NCBI RefSeq assembly: GCF_022637395.1
Contig: NZ_CP093337.1
Location: forward strand, 2,340,001 to 2,404,000
Direction of reading: 5' to 3'
Length of the DNA: 64,000 nt
From: Shinella sp. H4-D48
GTDB taxonomy: Bacteria > Pseudomonadota > Alphaproteobacteria > Rhizobiales > Rhizobiaceae
Made by a program: the position numbers and the translations under genes. The notes beneath the pieces are model-generated. The model made no database searches. It was not told the origin of the DNA and saw only the letters and a program-made list of their open reading frames with translations. Within the stretch, counting starts at the first letter, position 1; each line of letters starts with the position of its first letter. This document shows, piece after piece, positions 17,064-26,460 of the stretch.

Positions 17064-17077
17064 GGAATGAATATTCC
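17064..17077. promoter_or_regulatory. IolR operator upstream of iolC
   Basis: GGAA-TGAATA-TTCC, the second match to the IolR consensus, only 5 bases after the iolR stop. A TTGACA (17081-17086), a possible -35 element, follows at once, so the operator abuts a likely iolC promoter. Confidence 0.7.
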
Positions 17078-17164
17078 GAATTGACATAATAATAGAATTC
17101 ATGTTTCATTTTCCGAGAATGCCGCATCGCCTTCCCGAAGGCGCCGCGAGACCGGGAGGAAGAC

Positions 17165-19102
17165 ATGCCCAACATCGATCGCCGCGAGAGCCCGGCGAAG
17201 TCGCTCGACGTGATCACGATCGGCCGTTCGTCGGTGGATCTCTACGGCCAGCAGCTCGGAACGCGGCTGGAGGACACCGCCTCCTTCGCCAAGTCCGTGG
17301 GCGGCTGCCCGGCCAATATCGCGATCGGCACGGCCCGCCTCGGCCTCAGGTCGGCGCTGATCACCCGCGTCGGTGACGAGCAGATGGGCCGCTTCATTCG
17401 CGAGCAATCCGCCCGCGAAGGCGTCAATGTCGAGGGCATCAGGACCGACAAGGATCGGCTGACCGCGCTCGTGCTGCTCGCCATCGAAGCCGAAGGCGTT
17501 TCGCCGATGATCTTCGTGCGCACCGACTGCGCTGACATGGCGCTGGACGAAGGTGACGTGGACGAGGCCTTCGTGCGCTCCTCGCGCGCCGTTCTGGTCT
17601 CCGGCACGCACTTTTCGCGCCCCAACACGGAAGCTGCGCAGCGCAAGGCGATCCGCATCGCGAAGGAAAGCGGCGGCAAGGTCATCTTCGACATCGACTA
17701 CCGCCCGAACCTCTGGGGCCTTGCCGGCCATGCCGAGGGTTTCGAGCGTTATGTGAAGTCCGACCGGGTGTCCGCCACCCTTAAATCGGTCCTGCCGGAC
17801 TGCGACCTGATCGTCGGCACAGAAGAGGAAATCATGATAGCCTCGGGTGCCGACGACGTGCTGTCGTCGCTCAAGGCGATCCGCGCCGTTTCGCCGGCCA
17901 CCATCGTGCTGAAACGCGGCGCCATGGGCTGCATCGTCTATGACGGCCCGATCTCCGACGATCTGGAAGACGGCGTGGTGGGCGATGGCTTTCCCATCGA
18001 GGTCTATAATGTGCTGGGTGCGGGCGATGCCTTCATGTCCGGCTTCCTGCGCGGCTGGCTGACGGGGGAGGATCACAAGACCTGCGCCACCTGGGCCAAT
18101 GCCTGCGGTGCCTTTGCCGTATCGCGCCTTCTGTGTTCGCCGGAATATCCGAGCTGGGAGGAACTGACCTTCTTCCTGAAGAACGGCAGCAAGCATCGCG
18201 CGCTGCGCAAGGACGAGGCGATCAACCACATCCACTGGGCGACGAACCGCAAGCAGGCCGACATTCCCCTGCTGATGGCACTCGCCTGCGACCACCGCAT
18301 GCAGCTTGTCGATGTGGCCGACGAGTTGAAGGTGCCGCATGACAGGATTTCCGCGTTCAAGCGGCTGACCGTCGAGGCTGCCGCCCGCGTCTCGCAGGGC
18401 CGTCCGGGCTACGGCATGCTGATCGACGAACGTTTCGGCCGCGACGCCTTTTTCGACGCTGCAACCAAGGGTTTCTCGTGGATCGGCCGCCCGGTCGAAA
18501 TGCCGGGCTCCAAGCCGCTACGCTTCGAGTTCAGCCAGGATATCGGCTCGCAGCTGGTGGAATGGCCGCTCGACCATTGCATCAAATGCCTGTGCTTCTA
18601 TCATCCCGACGATCCTGATACCCTCAAGACGGAGCAGCAGGAGAAGCTGCGCACGCTCTTCGAAGCCGCCCGCCGCGTTGGTCGCGAGCTGCTGGTCGAG
18701 ATCATCGCCGGCAAGAACGGCCCGCTCACCGACGACACCGTTTCGACCGCACTCCAGGAACTCTACGATCTCGGTATCAAGCCGGACTGGTGGAAGCTGG
18801 AGCCGCAGGCGTCGAGCGCGGCGTGGAAGAACATCGAAGCCGTCATCGCACGCAACGACGAATATTGCCGCGGCATCGTGCTGCTCGGTCTCGAGGCGCC
18901 GACGGAAGATCTGGTCAAGGCCTTCGAGGCGACCACCGTCGCGCCTTCGGTGAAAGGTTTTGCCGTCGGCCGCACGATCTTCGTCGACGCCGCCCGCGCC
19001 TGGATGGCCGGCAAGATCGACGACGAGGCAGCGATCACGGACATGGCCAGCCGCTTCCGCGAACTGACCGACGCATGGCTGCGCACGCGCAGCCTGCAAT
19101 AA
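17165..19102 (+). CDS. iolC: 5-dehydro-2-deoxygluconokinase fused to a DUF2090 aldolase-like domain
   Basis: 645 residues, about twice the length of Bacillus IolC. Residues about 15-325 are a PfkB/ribokinase domain with VGGCPANIAIGTARLGL near the N-terminus and the catalytic NVLGAGDAFMSGFLRGW near 285. It phosphorylates 2-deoxy-5-keto-gluconate. Residues about 345-640 are the DUF2090 domain (PLLMALACDHRMQL, MLIDERFG), a TIM-barrel aldolase-like region common in proteobacterial IolC. It may carry out the IolJ step (cleavage of the 6-phosphate to malonate semialdehyde and dihydroxyacetone phosphate), but this is inference. GGGAGGAAGAC precedes the ATG. First gene of iolCDEB. Confidence 0.92.
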   Translation: MPNIDRRESPAKSLDVITIGRSSVDLYGQQLGTRLEDTASFAKSVGGCPANIAIGTARLGLRSALITRVGDEQMGRFIREQSAREGVNVEGIRTDKDRLTALVLLAIEAEGVSPMIFVRTDCADMALDEGDVDEAFVRSSRAVLVSGTHFSRPNTEAAQRKAIRIAKESGGKVIFDIDYRPNLWGLAGHAEGFERYVKSDRVSATLKSVLPDCDLIVGTEEEIMIASGADDVLSSLKAIRAVSPATIVLKRGAMGCIVYDGPISDDLEDGVVGDGFPIEVYNVLGAGDAFMSGFLRGWLTGEDHKTCATWANACGAFAVSRLLCSPEYPSWEELTFFLKNGSKHRALRKDEAINHIHWATNRKQADIPLLMALACDHRMQLVDVADELKVPHDRISAFKRLTVEAAARVSQGRPGYGMLIDERFGRDAFFDAATKGFSWIGRPVEMPGSKPLRFEFSQDIGSQLVEWPLDHCIKCLCFYHPDDPDTLKTEQQEKLRTLFEAARRVGRELLVEIIAGKNGPLTDDTVSTALQELYDLGIKPDWWKLEPQASSAAWKNIEAVIARNDEYCRGIVLLGLEAPTEDLVKAFEATTVAPSVKGFAVGRTIFVDAARAWMAGKIDDEAAITDMASRFRELTDAWLRTRSLQ

Positions 19103-19122
19103 CAGAATACGGGAGGAACATC

Positions 19123-20973
19123 ATGGGCAAGACGATCCGGCTGACGATGGCGCAGGCCGTTGCGCATTTCCTGAACGCGCAGAAGACGATCATCGACGGC
19201 AAGACGGTGCCGATCTTCGCGGGTGTGTGGGGCATTTTCGGCCACGGCAATGTCGCTGGCATGGGCGAAGCGCTCTATCAGGTACGTGAGGAACTGCCGA
19301 CGCTGCGCGCCCACAATGAGCAGGGCATGGCGCATGCCGCGGTCGCTTTCGCCAAGGCGAGCTTCCGCCAGCGCTTCATGGCCTGCACGACCTCCATCGG
19401 CCCGGGTGCGCTCAACATGGTGACGGCGGCCGGCGTGGCGCACGTCAACCGCCTGCCCGTGCTCTTCCTGCCCGGCGACATCTTCGCCAATCGCATTCCA
19501 GACCCGGTTCTCCAGCAGATCGAGGATTTCGGCGATGGCACGGTGTCGGTCAATGATGCCTTCCGCTGCGTGTCGCGCTATTTCGACCGCATCACGCGGC
19601 CCGAGCAGATCATCTCGGCGCTCAAGCGCGCCATGCAGGTGCTGACCGATCCGGTCGATTGCGGGCCGGTGACGCTGTCACTCTGCCAGGACGTGCAGGC
19701 CGAGGCCTATGACTATCCCGCCAGCCTGTTCGAGGAAAAGGTCTGGGCGACCCGGCGCCCGCGTCCCGACACGGACGAACTGGCCGCCGCCATCGAAACG
19801 CTGCGCAAGGCGCGGACGCCGCTGATCATCGCTGGTGGTGGCGTGCTCTATTCACAGGCGACCGTAGAACTCCAGGCCTTCGCGGAAACGCATGGTATCC
19901 CCGTCGCCGTCACGCAGGCCGGCAAATCGGCCATCGCGGACGATCATCCGTTGTGCATGGGTTCGGTCGGCGTGACCGGCACCTCGGCTGCCAACGCCTT
20001 TGCGGAGGAAGCCGATGTCATCCTCGCCGTCGGCACGCGCCTGCAAGACTTCACGACGGGTTCGTGGGCGCTGTTCAAGAACGGCGGCGTGACGATGATC
20101 GGCCTCAACACCGCGCCCTTCGATGCCGCCAAGCATGACAGCCAGCCGCTGGTCGCGGATGCGCGGGAAGGCCTGAAGCTGCTTTCGCAAGCGCTAGGCG
20201 GCTGGTCGGCACCCTCGGCTTCCACGCAGACGGCCAAGAGCCGCAAGGGCGAATGGATGGCGGCGGCGAACCGCGCGACGGCACCAACCAATGCCGACCT
20301 GCCTTCCGACGCGCAGGTCATCGGTGCGGTGCAGCGTTCGATCGGCGGCGAGAACTCCGTCCTCGTCTGCGCCGCCGGTGGCCTGCCGGGCGAGTTGCAC
20401 AAGCTGTGGCAGGCGAAGAAGCCGGGCGGCTACCACATGGAATACGGCTTTTCCTGCATGGGCTACGAGATTGCCGGCGCGCTCGGGGTGAAGCTGGCGC
20501 GGCCCGAGGCGGATGTCGTCGTCATGGTTGGCGACGGCTCCTACATGATGATGAATTCCGAGCTTTCGACGTCCATCATGCTCGGCCAGAAGCTGACCAT
20601 CATCGTGCTCGACAATCGCGGCTACGGTTGCATCAACCGATTGCAGATGGGCACCGGCGGCGCGAACTTCAACAATCTGCTCAAGGACTCGATGATCGAG
20701 ATGATGCCCGATATCGACTTCCGGGCGCATGCCGAGAGCATGGGCGCGGTCGCGGTCAAGGTGTCCTCCATCGCCGATCTCGAAACGGCCATCGAGCAGA
20801 GCAAGGGCAACGACCGCACCTCGGTCATCGTCATCGACACCGACCCGCTGATCACCACCGAGGAAGGTGGCCATTGGTGGGATGTGGCGGTGCCGGAAGT
20901 CAGCCCCCGCAGCGAGGTCAACAAGGCGCGCATCGCCTATGTGAAGGCCCGCGCAGCCCAGGCCTTGGGCTAG
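19123..20973 (+). CDS. iolD: 3D-(3,5/4)-trihydroxycyclohexane-1,2-dione hydrolase
   Basis: 616 residues, a thiamine-diphosphate enzyme that opens the ring of the inositol-derived dione to 5-deoxy-glucuronate. It shows the three-domain ThDP architecture: an N-terminal domain with the activating Glu region (AHNEQGMAHAA), a central domain, and a C-terminal domain with the ThDP/Mg motif GDGSYMMMNSEL followed by LDNRGYG. The start at 19123 is fixed by GGGAGGAACATC and by MGKTIRLTMAQAVAHFL, the normal family N-terminus. It is 20 bases after iolC, in one operon. Confidence 0.95.
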   Translation: MGKTIRLTMAQAVAHFLNAQKTIIDGKTVPIFAGVWGIFGHGNVAGMGEALYQVREELPTLRAHNEQGMAHAAVAFAKASFRQRFMACTTSIGPGALNMVTAAGVAHVNRLPVLFLPGDIFANRIPDPVLQQIEDFGDGTVSVNDAFRCVSRYFDRITRPEQIISALKRAMQVLTDPVDCGPVTLSLCQDVQAEAYDYPASLFEEKVWATRRPRPDTDELAAAIETLRKARTPLIIAGGGVLYSQATVELQAFAETHGIPVAVTQAGKSAIADDHPLCMGSVGVTGTSAANAFAEEADVILAVGTRLQDFTTGSWALFKNGGVTMIGLNTAPFDAAKHDSQPLVADAREGLKLLSQALGGWSAPSASTQTAKSRKGEWMAAANRATAPTNADLPSDAQVIGAVQRSIGGENSVLVCAAGGLPGELHKLWQAKKPGGYHMEYGFSCMGYEIAGALGVKLARPEADVVVMVGDGSYMMMNSELSTSIMLGQKLTIIVLDNRGYGCINRLQMGTGGANFNNLLKDSMIEMMPDIDFRAHAESMGAVAVKVSSIADLETAIEQSKGNDRTSVIVIDTDPLITTEEGGHWWDVAVPEVSPRSEVNKARIAYVKARAAQALG

Positions 20974-21078
20974 GAAGTATCGTCTCTGCCACCCTCAGGC
21001 TTGTCCCGAGAGGAAGGCAGAATGAATGGGACAAGACAATCGACAGGGAGGCCGTTGCCTCCCGCCATGGAGCCTCGC

Positions 21079-21996
21079 ATGAAAGCCAAACTCGGCATGT
21101 CGCCCATCGCCTGGTGGAACGACGATCTTCCGGACCTGAGCGACGACGTGTCCCTCGAAGAGTGCCTGCGCCAGTCGCGCACGGCCGGCTTCACGGGCAT
21201 GGAACAGGGCCGCCGCTTTCCGAGCAGCCCGGAGGAAATGCTGCCGATCCTGCGCGCCGCCGACGTCACGCTGTGCGGCGGCTGGTTTTCCGGCACGCTG
21301 GTCGATGAGGAACTGTCGGCCAACAAGGACCGCATCGCCCCGATGATCGAACTGTTCAAGGCCGTCAACGCGCCCTGCATCGTCTATGGCGAAGTCGGCC
21401 GCTCCATCCAGGGCGACCGCTCCAAGCCGCTCGCCACCAAGCCGCGCCTCTCCGACGACGAGATGAAGGCGTATGGTCGCCGCCTCACCGCCTTCGGCGA
21501 ATGGTGCGCCGAACAGGGCATGCCGCTCTCCTACCACCACCACATGGCCGCAGTCGTCGAGACCGAGCCGGAACTCGATGCCTTCATGAGGAATTCCAGC
21601 GAAGGCATTCCGCTGCTGCTCGATGCCGGCCACCTCGCCTTTGCCGGCGGCGACGTGCTGCGCGCCATCGACAACCATCATGCCCGCATCAACCACGTGC
21701 ATGTGAAGGATATCCGCCAGTCGGTCGTGGATGGCCTCGACCGCACGAAACAGTCCTTCCTCGATGCGGTGGCGTTCGGCGCCTTTACCGTTCCGGGCGA
21801 CGGCTCGCTCGATTTCGGCGCCATCGTGCAGCGCTTTGCCGACTACGGCTATGAAGGCTGGTTCGTCGTCGAAGCCGAGCAGGATCCGCGCAAGGCTCCA
21901 CCGGCGAAGATGGCTGAAGTCGGCCATGCCGAACTGATGCGCGTGATGACCGCCGCCGGTTATACTGTCGAGACGGAAGGATTTCCAAAAGGGTAA
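21079..21996 (+). CDS. iolE: myo-inosose-2 dehydratase
   Basis: 305 residues of the xylose-isomerase-like TIM-barrel family. It dehydrates 2-keto-myo-inositol to the trihydroxycyclohexane-dione used by IolD. Family signatures are the N-terminus KLGMSPIAWWNDDLPDL, SYHHHMAAVVE (metal-binding His/Glu region), LLDAGHLAFAGGD and HVHVKDIR. ATG 21079 with GGAG upstream is preferred to in-frame starts at 21001 and 21022, because the conserved N-terminus begins with MKAKLG. 105 bases separate it from iolD, the largest gap in the operon. Confidence 0.93.
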   Translation: MKAKLGMSPIAWWNDDLPDLSDDVSLEECLRQSRTAGFTGMEQGRRFPSSPEEMLPILRAADVTLCGGWFSGTLVDEELSANKDRIAPMIELFKAVNAPCIVYGEVGRSIQGDRSKPLATKPRLSDDEMKAYGRRLTAFGEWCAEQGMPLSYHHHMAAVVETEPELDAFMRNSSEGIPLLLDAGHLAFAGGDVLRAIDNHHARINHVHVKDIRQSVVDGLDRTKQSFLDAVAFGAFTVPGDGSLDFGAIVQRFADYGYEGWFVVEAEQDPRKAPPAKMAEVGHAELMRVMTAAGYTVETEGFPKG

Positions 21997-22032
21997 GCCC
22001 TAGCCGCACGCCTGAATGAAAGGACCGAACCC

Positions 22033-22827
22033 ATGCCGAACCTGCTCGTCAAACCCCAGGGCACCCACGGCCGCGTCAGCCATGTCACGCCCGAAAGCGC
22101 CGGATGGACCTATGTCGGCTTCGACCTGCACCGCATGAAGCCCGGCGAGATCGTGGCGGCGGAAACGGGCAGCCGCGAGGTCTGCCTCGTCTGGGTTTCC
22201 GGCAAGGGCAAGGCGACGGCGGGCGGCGAGGATTTCGGCGTGCTCGGCGAGCGCATGAGCCCCTTCGAAGGCGCACCGCACGCACTCTATATCCCGGCCG
22301 ATTCCAACTGGTCGGTGACGGCGGAGACCGATCTGGAACTCGCCGTCTGCTCGGCCCCGGGCGGCGGCGATTACAAGGCGAAGCCCATTCCCCCGGGTAC
22401 CCATGCGCAGCTTCATCGCGGAAAGGGCTCGAATATCAGGCATGTGCATAACATCATGCCGGAAGACGACAATTCGGCCCATTCGCTGCTCGTCGTCGAA
22501 GTCATCACGCCGAACGGCAACACCTCGTCCTATCCCTCGCACAAGCATGACCGGGACGACCTGCCGAACGAAAGCCTGCTAGAAGAGATCTACTACCATC
22601 GCCTCAACCCGCCCCAGGGCTTCGCCTTCCAGCGCGTCTATACCGACGACCGTACGCTGGACGAGGCCATGGCAGTGGAGGATGGCGACGTGACGCTGGT
22701 GCCGAGGGGGTATCACCCCTGCGCGACCATTCACGGCTACGACCTCTATTACCTGAACGTTATGGCCGGTCCGAAGCGCGTCTGGAAGTTCCACAACGCC
22801 AAGGAGCATGAGTGGCTGCTGGGGTGA
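22033..22827 (+). CDS. iolB: 5-deoxy-glucuronate isomerase
   Basis: 264 residues, the normal size for IolB, a double-cupin enzyme that isomerises 5-deoxy-glucuronate to 2-deoxy-5-keto-gluconate, the IolC substrate. Visible motifs are LEVITPNGNTSSYPSHKHDRDDLP-type metal-binding sequence (around 157-177, given here only by its key residues His-Lys-His), EEIYYHRLNPPQGFAFQRVY, and LVPRGYHPC. AAAGGA precedes the ATG. It is the last gene of iolRCDEB. No strong terminator is visible after it. Confidence 0.94.
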   Translation: MPNLLVKPQGTHGRVSHVTPESAGWTYVGFDLHRMKPGEIVAAETGSREVCLVWVSGKGKATAGGEDFGVLGERMSPFEGAPHALYIPADSNWSVTAETDLELAVCSAPGGGDYKAKPIPPGTHAQLHRGKGSNIRHVHNIMPEDDNSAHSLLVVEVITPNGNTSSYPSHKHDRDDLPNESLLEEIYYHRLNPPQGFAFQRVYTDDRTLDEAMAVEDGDVTLVPRGYHPCATIHGYDLYYLNVMAGPKRVWKFHNAKEHEWLLG

Positions 22828-22996
22828 TTGTGGACCAGAATCATCGGCGCAGGATTGCAATACGAAATCAATCACATCGCCCGGCACCGACCGTCTCGCT
22901 GGCGGCGGCACCGGGTGCCGGAATACCATCGGCTTTATTTTTCAACTCCTTGAAACGTTTCCGGGCGAAGAAACGAAGGGCAGGCCGAAAGCCGGA

Positions 22997-23296
22997 CTAG
23001 AAGGGAAGGATCTCCTCGCGGTCTCCGAGAAAGACCTCCTTGGGATGACGGCGATAGGCGACGATATCGGCCATTTCACCGAGATGAACCCAGTTGCCGC
23101 CCTCGTTTTTCCGCCCCCCGATATGGACGATACCGCGATAGAAAATGAAGCGGCCGGACCGCAGGCGCACATCGACATCGCCGGTCGTGAACGGCGGCAG
23201 GCCGCCATGCCACGGGATCCATCCGTGATCGGGCTCGTCCCGGAAGATTTCCCACCGACCGTCAAACCGGTCGCCTTCCCAATGATTTTCCGTCAC
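22997..23296 (-). CDS. hypothetical protein, possibly phage-derived
   Basis: About 99 residues, acidic and Trp-rich, reading GRWEIFRDEPDHGWIPWHGG, then TTGDVDVRLRSGRFIFYRG. I do not recognise a named domain. The GWIPW-HGG/VDVRLRSG pattern resembles small proteins found in phages and prophages of proteobacteria. I prefer GTG 23296 (GGAG 11 bases upstream) to GTG 23320, which has no ribosome-binding site. It sits alone between iolB and the convergent-side esterase gene. Overlapping plus-strand frames look like shadows. Confidence 0.5.
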   Translation of the reverse strand: MTENHWEGDRFDGRWEIFRDEPDHGWIPWHGGLPPFTTGDVDVRLRSGRFIFYRGIVHIGGRKNEGGNWVHLGEMADIVAYRRHPKEVFLGDREEILPF

Positions 23297-23381
23297 GTCT
23301 TTTATCGCTCCACGATTCACCAGATGTGAATATCACGCGCAGCCAGCGGCAATCAGACGAAAAGCGCGTGCGAGCTTAAGA

Positions 23382-24410
23382 TCAGCGCTTCCACTTGCGC
23401 GTAATGCCCCATTCCTTGGCGATCTCGAGCGTCGAGGAAAAGCCGGCCTGCAGCATGAAGGGTTCCGGTGAGGCCGCGTAGCCACCGCCCTCGCCCGACA
23501 TGACCGGCGTGCCGTGACCCATGCCGTCGATTTCATGGAAGGTGACAAGCGGCTTGCCGTCCTTGTCCGGCCAGATCCGGATGCGGCGGCCTTTCAGGCG
23601 CTTTTCGACGAAGGCATCCTTCGGCAGGCGGTAGAGGTCGCGCCATTGCTCGACAAGCGCGAGGCCGTTTGAAAGCGCGACCGTATCGTCGGCAGTGCCA
23701 TGCCAGATCGAGACCGACGGCTTGCGGCGAATGCGCGGCGAGACCAGCCGAACGAGATCGGCCCAGGCGCGGGGCGTATGATCCGGGGCCTGCGCCATCG
23801 CATCGAAGGCGCGGGTGGCGTCGCGGGCGGCACCGAACGGGAGGCCGGCGATGATGGCGCCGCCGGCGAAGACATCAGGGTAGTTCGCCAGCATCGCAGC
23901 CGTCATGGCGCCGCCGGCCGAAAGGCCCGTTATGAAAATGCGTTGCCGGTCGCTTGCCGCAAGCCCGGCGGCATGGGCCACGATCTGGCGGATCGACATG
24001 AGTTCGCCGCGGTCACGTGTCACCTCGCTCGGGCGAAACCAGGTGAAACACAGACGCGGATTGTTCGCCTCCCGCTGCTGGGCGTAAACGACGGCAAAGC
24101 CACGCTCGTCGGCAAGCGAGGCCCAGCCGGCGGCGCGGTCATAGCTTTCGGCATCCTGCCGGCAACCGTGCAGCACCAGCACGAGCGGGCACCCGGACGG
24201 CAGGCCCTCGGGGATATGTAGAAACATGCGAAGGCCGCCGGGATTGCTGCCGAAGCCACTCGTCTCGACAAGCGGCGAGCCTGTGTCCACGCGGCGGCGC
24301 ACGGCCGGCGTCCTGCGTTCCGTGGTCGGCTGGAACGGCCAGAACAGATCTCCCAGCCGCGTTTCGGCCGGTAACAGTCGCTCGACCGACCGCTTGAAGC
24401 GATCCCGCAT
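23382..24410 (-). CDS. PHB-depolymerase-family esterase (LpqC-like alpha/beta hydrolase)
   Basis: About 342 residues. The core starts with PLVLVLHGCRQDAESYD, the oxyanion region typical of the PHB-depolymerase/esterase family. It continues with the nucleophile elbow FITGLSAGGAMTAAM (Ser) and ends with FHEIDGMGHGTPVM, carrying the catalytic His. The start at 24410 is chosen because GAGAGGCCAAGC precedes that ATG; in-frame ATGs at 24440 and 24428 lack a ribosome-binding site. There is no clear signal peptide, so it is probably an intracellular esterase acting on short polyester or aromatic esters. Confidence 0.85.
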   Translation of the reverse strand: MRDRFKRSVERLLPAETRLGDLFWPFQPTTERRTPAVRRRVDTGSPLVETSGFGSNPGGLRMFLHIPEGLPSGCPLVLVLHGCRQDAESYDRAAGWASLADERGFAVVYAQQREANNPRLCFTWFRPSEVTRDRGELMSIRQIVAHAAGLAASDRQRIFITGLSAGGAMTAAMLANYPDVFAGGAIIAGLPFGAARDATRAFDAMAQAPDHTPRAWADLVRLVSPRIRRKPSVSIWHGTADDTVALSNGLALVEQWRDLYRLPKDAFVEKRLKGRRIRIWPDKDGKPLVTFHEIDGMGHGTPVMSGEGGGYAASPEPFMLQAGFSSTLEIAKEWGITRKWKR

Positions 24411-24639
24411 GCTTGGCCTCTCTTTCATGGAATTGCCCATCGTCAGTTTACTTGCGCAGTGTGCGCGGCAGGATCAAGGCACAGTCGGCGAAATATCGGA
24501 GATGGCTCATTCTGCGGATTCATGAGGGCATTCATAAATAGCCAAAGTGCAACGCCCTGCATTTCGTTCCCGGCCTTTCGAACCCGGTCAAGCTGATGTA
24601 GCACTTCTGCAACGACAGATCCGCGACAGGAGGAACCCC

Positions 24640-25863
24640 ATGAGCGAGCACCACAGCGCCACCCCCGAGCAGGCGCGCGCCAAGATGGCGCCCTTCGACT
24701 GGGCCGACCCCTTCCTGCTTGAAGATCAGCTGACGGACGAAGAGCGCATGATCCGCGATACGGCGCGCGCCTATTGCCAGGACAAGCTCGCCAGCCGCGT
24801 GACCGAAGCCAACCGCCATGAGATCTTCCACCGCGAAATCATGAGCGAGATGGGCGAACTGGGCCTGCTCGGCCCGACCATCCCGGAAGAGTATGGCGGC
24901 GTCGGCGCCAACTACGTGTCCTACGGCCTCGTCGCCCGCGAAGTGGAGCGCGTCGATTCCGGCTATCGCTCGGCCATGTCCGTGCAGTCCTCGCTCGTCA
25001 TGCACCCGATCTTCGCCTATGGCACCGAAGAGACCCGCAAGAAGTACCTGCCGAAACTCGCCTCAGGCGAGTGGGTCGGCTGCTTCGGACTGACGGAGCC
25101 CGACCATGGTTCTGACCCCTCCTCCATGATCACCCGCGCGAAGAAGGTCGACGGTGGTTATCTCGTCTCGGGCGCCAAGAACTGGATCACCAATTCGCCG
25201 ATCGCCGATGTTGCCGTCGTCTGGGCCAAGTCCGACGCGCATGACAACAAGATCAAGGGCTTCGTGCTGGAACGCGGCATGAAAGGCTTCGAAACACCGA
25301 AGATCGAGGGCAAGTTCTCGCTGCGCGCCTCCGTCACCGGCATGATCATGATGCAGGACGTCTTCGTTCCCGAAGAGAACCTGCTGCCGGAAGTGTCGGG
25401 CCTTGCCGGTCCGTTCGGCTGCCTCAACCGCGCCCGCTACGGCATCGCCTGGGGCGCCATGGGTGCCGCCGAATTCTGCTGGCACGCCGCGCGCCAGTAT
25501 ACGCTCGACCGCAAGCAGTTCGGCAAGCCGCTCGCCGCAACGCAGCTCATCCAGAAGAAGCTCGCCGACATGGAGACCGAAATCGCGCTCGGCCTGCAGG
25601 GCGCGCTGCGGCTTGGCCGCCTGTTCGACGAACATCGCGCGCCTGCCGAGCTGATTTCGCTGATGAAGCGCAACAATTGCGGCAAGGCGCTCGATATCGC
25701 CCGCGTTTCGCGCGACATGCACGGCGGCAACGGCGTTTCGGACGAATATGGCGTCATCCGCCACGTCATGAACCTTGAAGCCGTCAACACCTATGAGGGC
25801 ACGCATGACATCCATGCGCTGATCCTCGGACGCGCGCAGACCGGTCTTCAGGCCTTCCAGTAA
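24640..25863 (+). CDS. gcdH: glutaryl-CoA dehydrogenase (acyl-CoA dehydrogenase family)
   Basis: 407 residues. It oxidises and decarboxylates glutaryl-CoA to crotonyl-CoA in lysine, tryptophan and aromatic degradation, passing electrons to ETF. The stretches [36 protein letters not shown] and [14 protein letters not shown] are nearly those of mitochondrial GCDH, including the Arg that binds the glutaryl carboxylate. The catalytic base is Glu386 in [22 protein letters not shown] precedes ATG 24640. It is monocistronic with a terminator at 25890. ETF-ubiquinone oxidoreductase, which receives its electrons, is also encoded in this window. Confidence 0.93.
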   Translation: MSEHHSATPEQARAKMAPFDWADPFLLEDQLTDEERMIRDTARAYCQDKLASRVTEANRHEIFHREIMSEMGELGLLGPTIPEEYGGVGANYVSYGLVAREVERVDSGYRSAMSVQSSLVMHPIFAYGTEETRKKYLPKLASGEWVGCFGLTEPDHGSDPSSMITRAKKVDGGYLVSGAKNWITNSPIADVAVVWAKSDAHDNKIKGFVLERGMKGFETPKIEGKFSLRASVTGMIMMQDVFVPEENLLPEVSGLAGPFGCLNRARYGIAWGAMGAAEFCWHAARQYTLDRKQFGKPLAATQLIQKKLADMETEIALGLQGALRLGRLFDEHRAPAELISLMKRNNCGKALDIARVSRDMHGGNGVSDEYGVIRHVMNLEAVNTYEGTHDIHALILGRAQTGLQAFQ

Positions 25864-25889
25864 GCTGACCTGACATTTCGCAATTTCGG

Positions 25890-25922
25890 CGGCCGCTCGT
25901 TAGAATACGGGCGGCCGTTTTT
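25890..25922 (+). terminator. rho-independent terminator of gcdH
   Basis: Stem CGGCCGC (25890-25896) / GCGGCCG (25911-25917) followed by TTTTT. Confidence 0.75.
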
Positions 25923-25982
25923 ACGCTTTCTCCATCCCGTTTCGGTACAGTACCAGTCCGGCAACAGAAGCGGGAGGGCTTC

Positions 25983-26339
25983 ATGCCTCTCGAACATCTC
26001 CACGAACAGGCCCATGCGCGCCAGCCCAAGCGCAGTTTCGTCCAGTACAGGCTGGACCGGCCCGGCTTCATCACGCCGATCGGTCATCACCTCAGCACGG
26101 CGTTGCGCTACACCTGCCTGATCCGCAGCATTTCGAGTGCCGGTGCGGTGCTCTCCATCAATCGGACGCTGACGCTGCCCGAGAACTTCTATCTGGAAAT
26201 CCAGGGCATTCGCGACGGCATTCCCTGCACCGAGTTCAAGCGCGACGGCGACGAGATGGTCGTGCGTTTCAACATGTTCCTCGATACGGAATTCCTCAAG
26301 GTCGTGCTGGGGCGACCGGCCGACCTGCATGAGGCCTGA
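25983..26339 (+). CDS. PilZ-domain protein
   Basis: 118 residues with a PilZ-like barrel: a short basic N-terminus (QPKRSFVQYRL) and CLIRSISSAGAVLSI, corresponding to the D/N-x-S-x-x-G part of the c-di-GMP motif. The usual RxxxR is only approximate (KRSFVQYR), so c-di-GMP binding is uncertain. GGGAGG precedes the ATG. A second PilZ gene follows 121 bases downstream. Confidence 0.75.
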   Translation: MPLEHLHEQAHARQPKRSFVQYRLDRPGFITPIGHHLSTALRYTCLIRSISSAGAVLSINRTLTLPENFYLEIQGIRDGIPCTEFKRDGDEMVVRFNMFLDTEFLKVVLGRPADLHEA

Positions 26340-26460
26340 TCGGCCGCACAAAATATGCGTCGATTAAACTTTTAAAAATTTGCTTCAGCGAAACAAAATA
26401 CTCCGCTGCAACACTGCCTCATCTGTGTCGGACATGATCGTCCTCCTCGGGAGTATCGCA

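Noticed and set aside
18790-19122. N-terminal extension of iolD overlapping iolC
   Set aside because: The frame is open but the extension is in a different frame from iolC and is Arg-rich. GGGAGG before ATG 19123 and the conserved MGKTIRLTMAQA start fix the real beginning.
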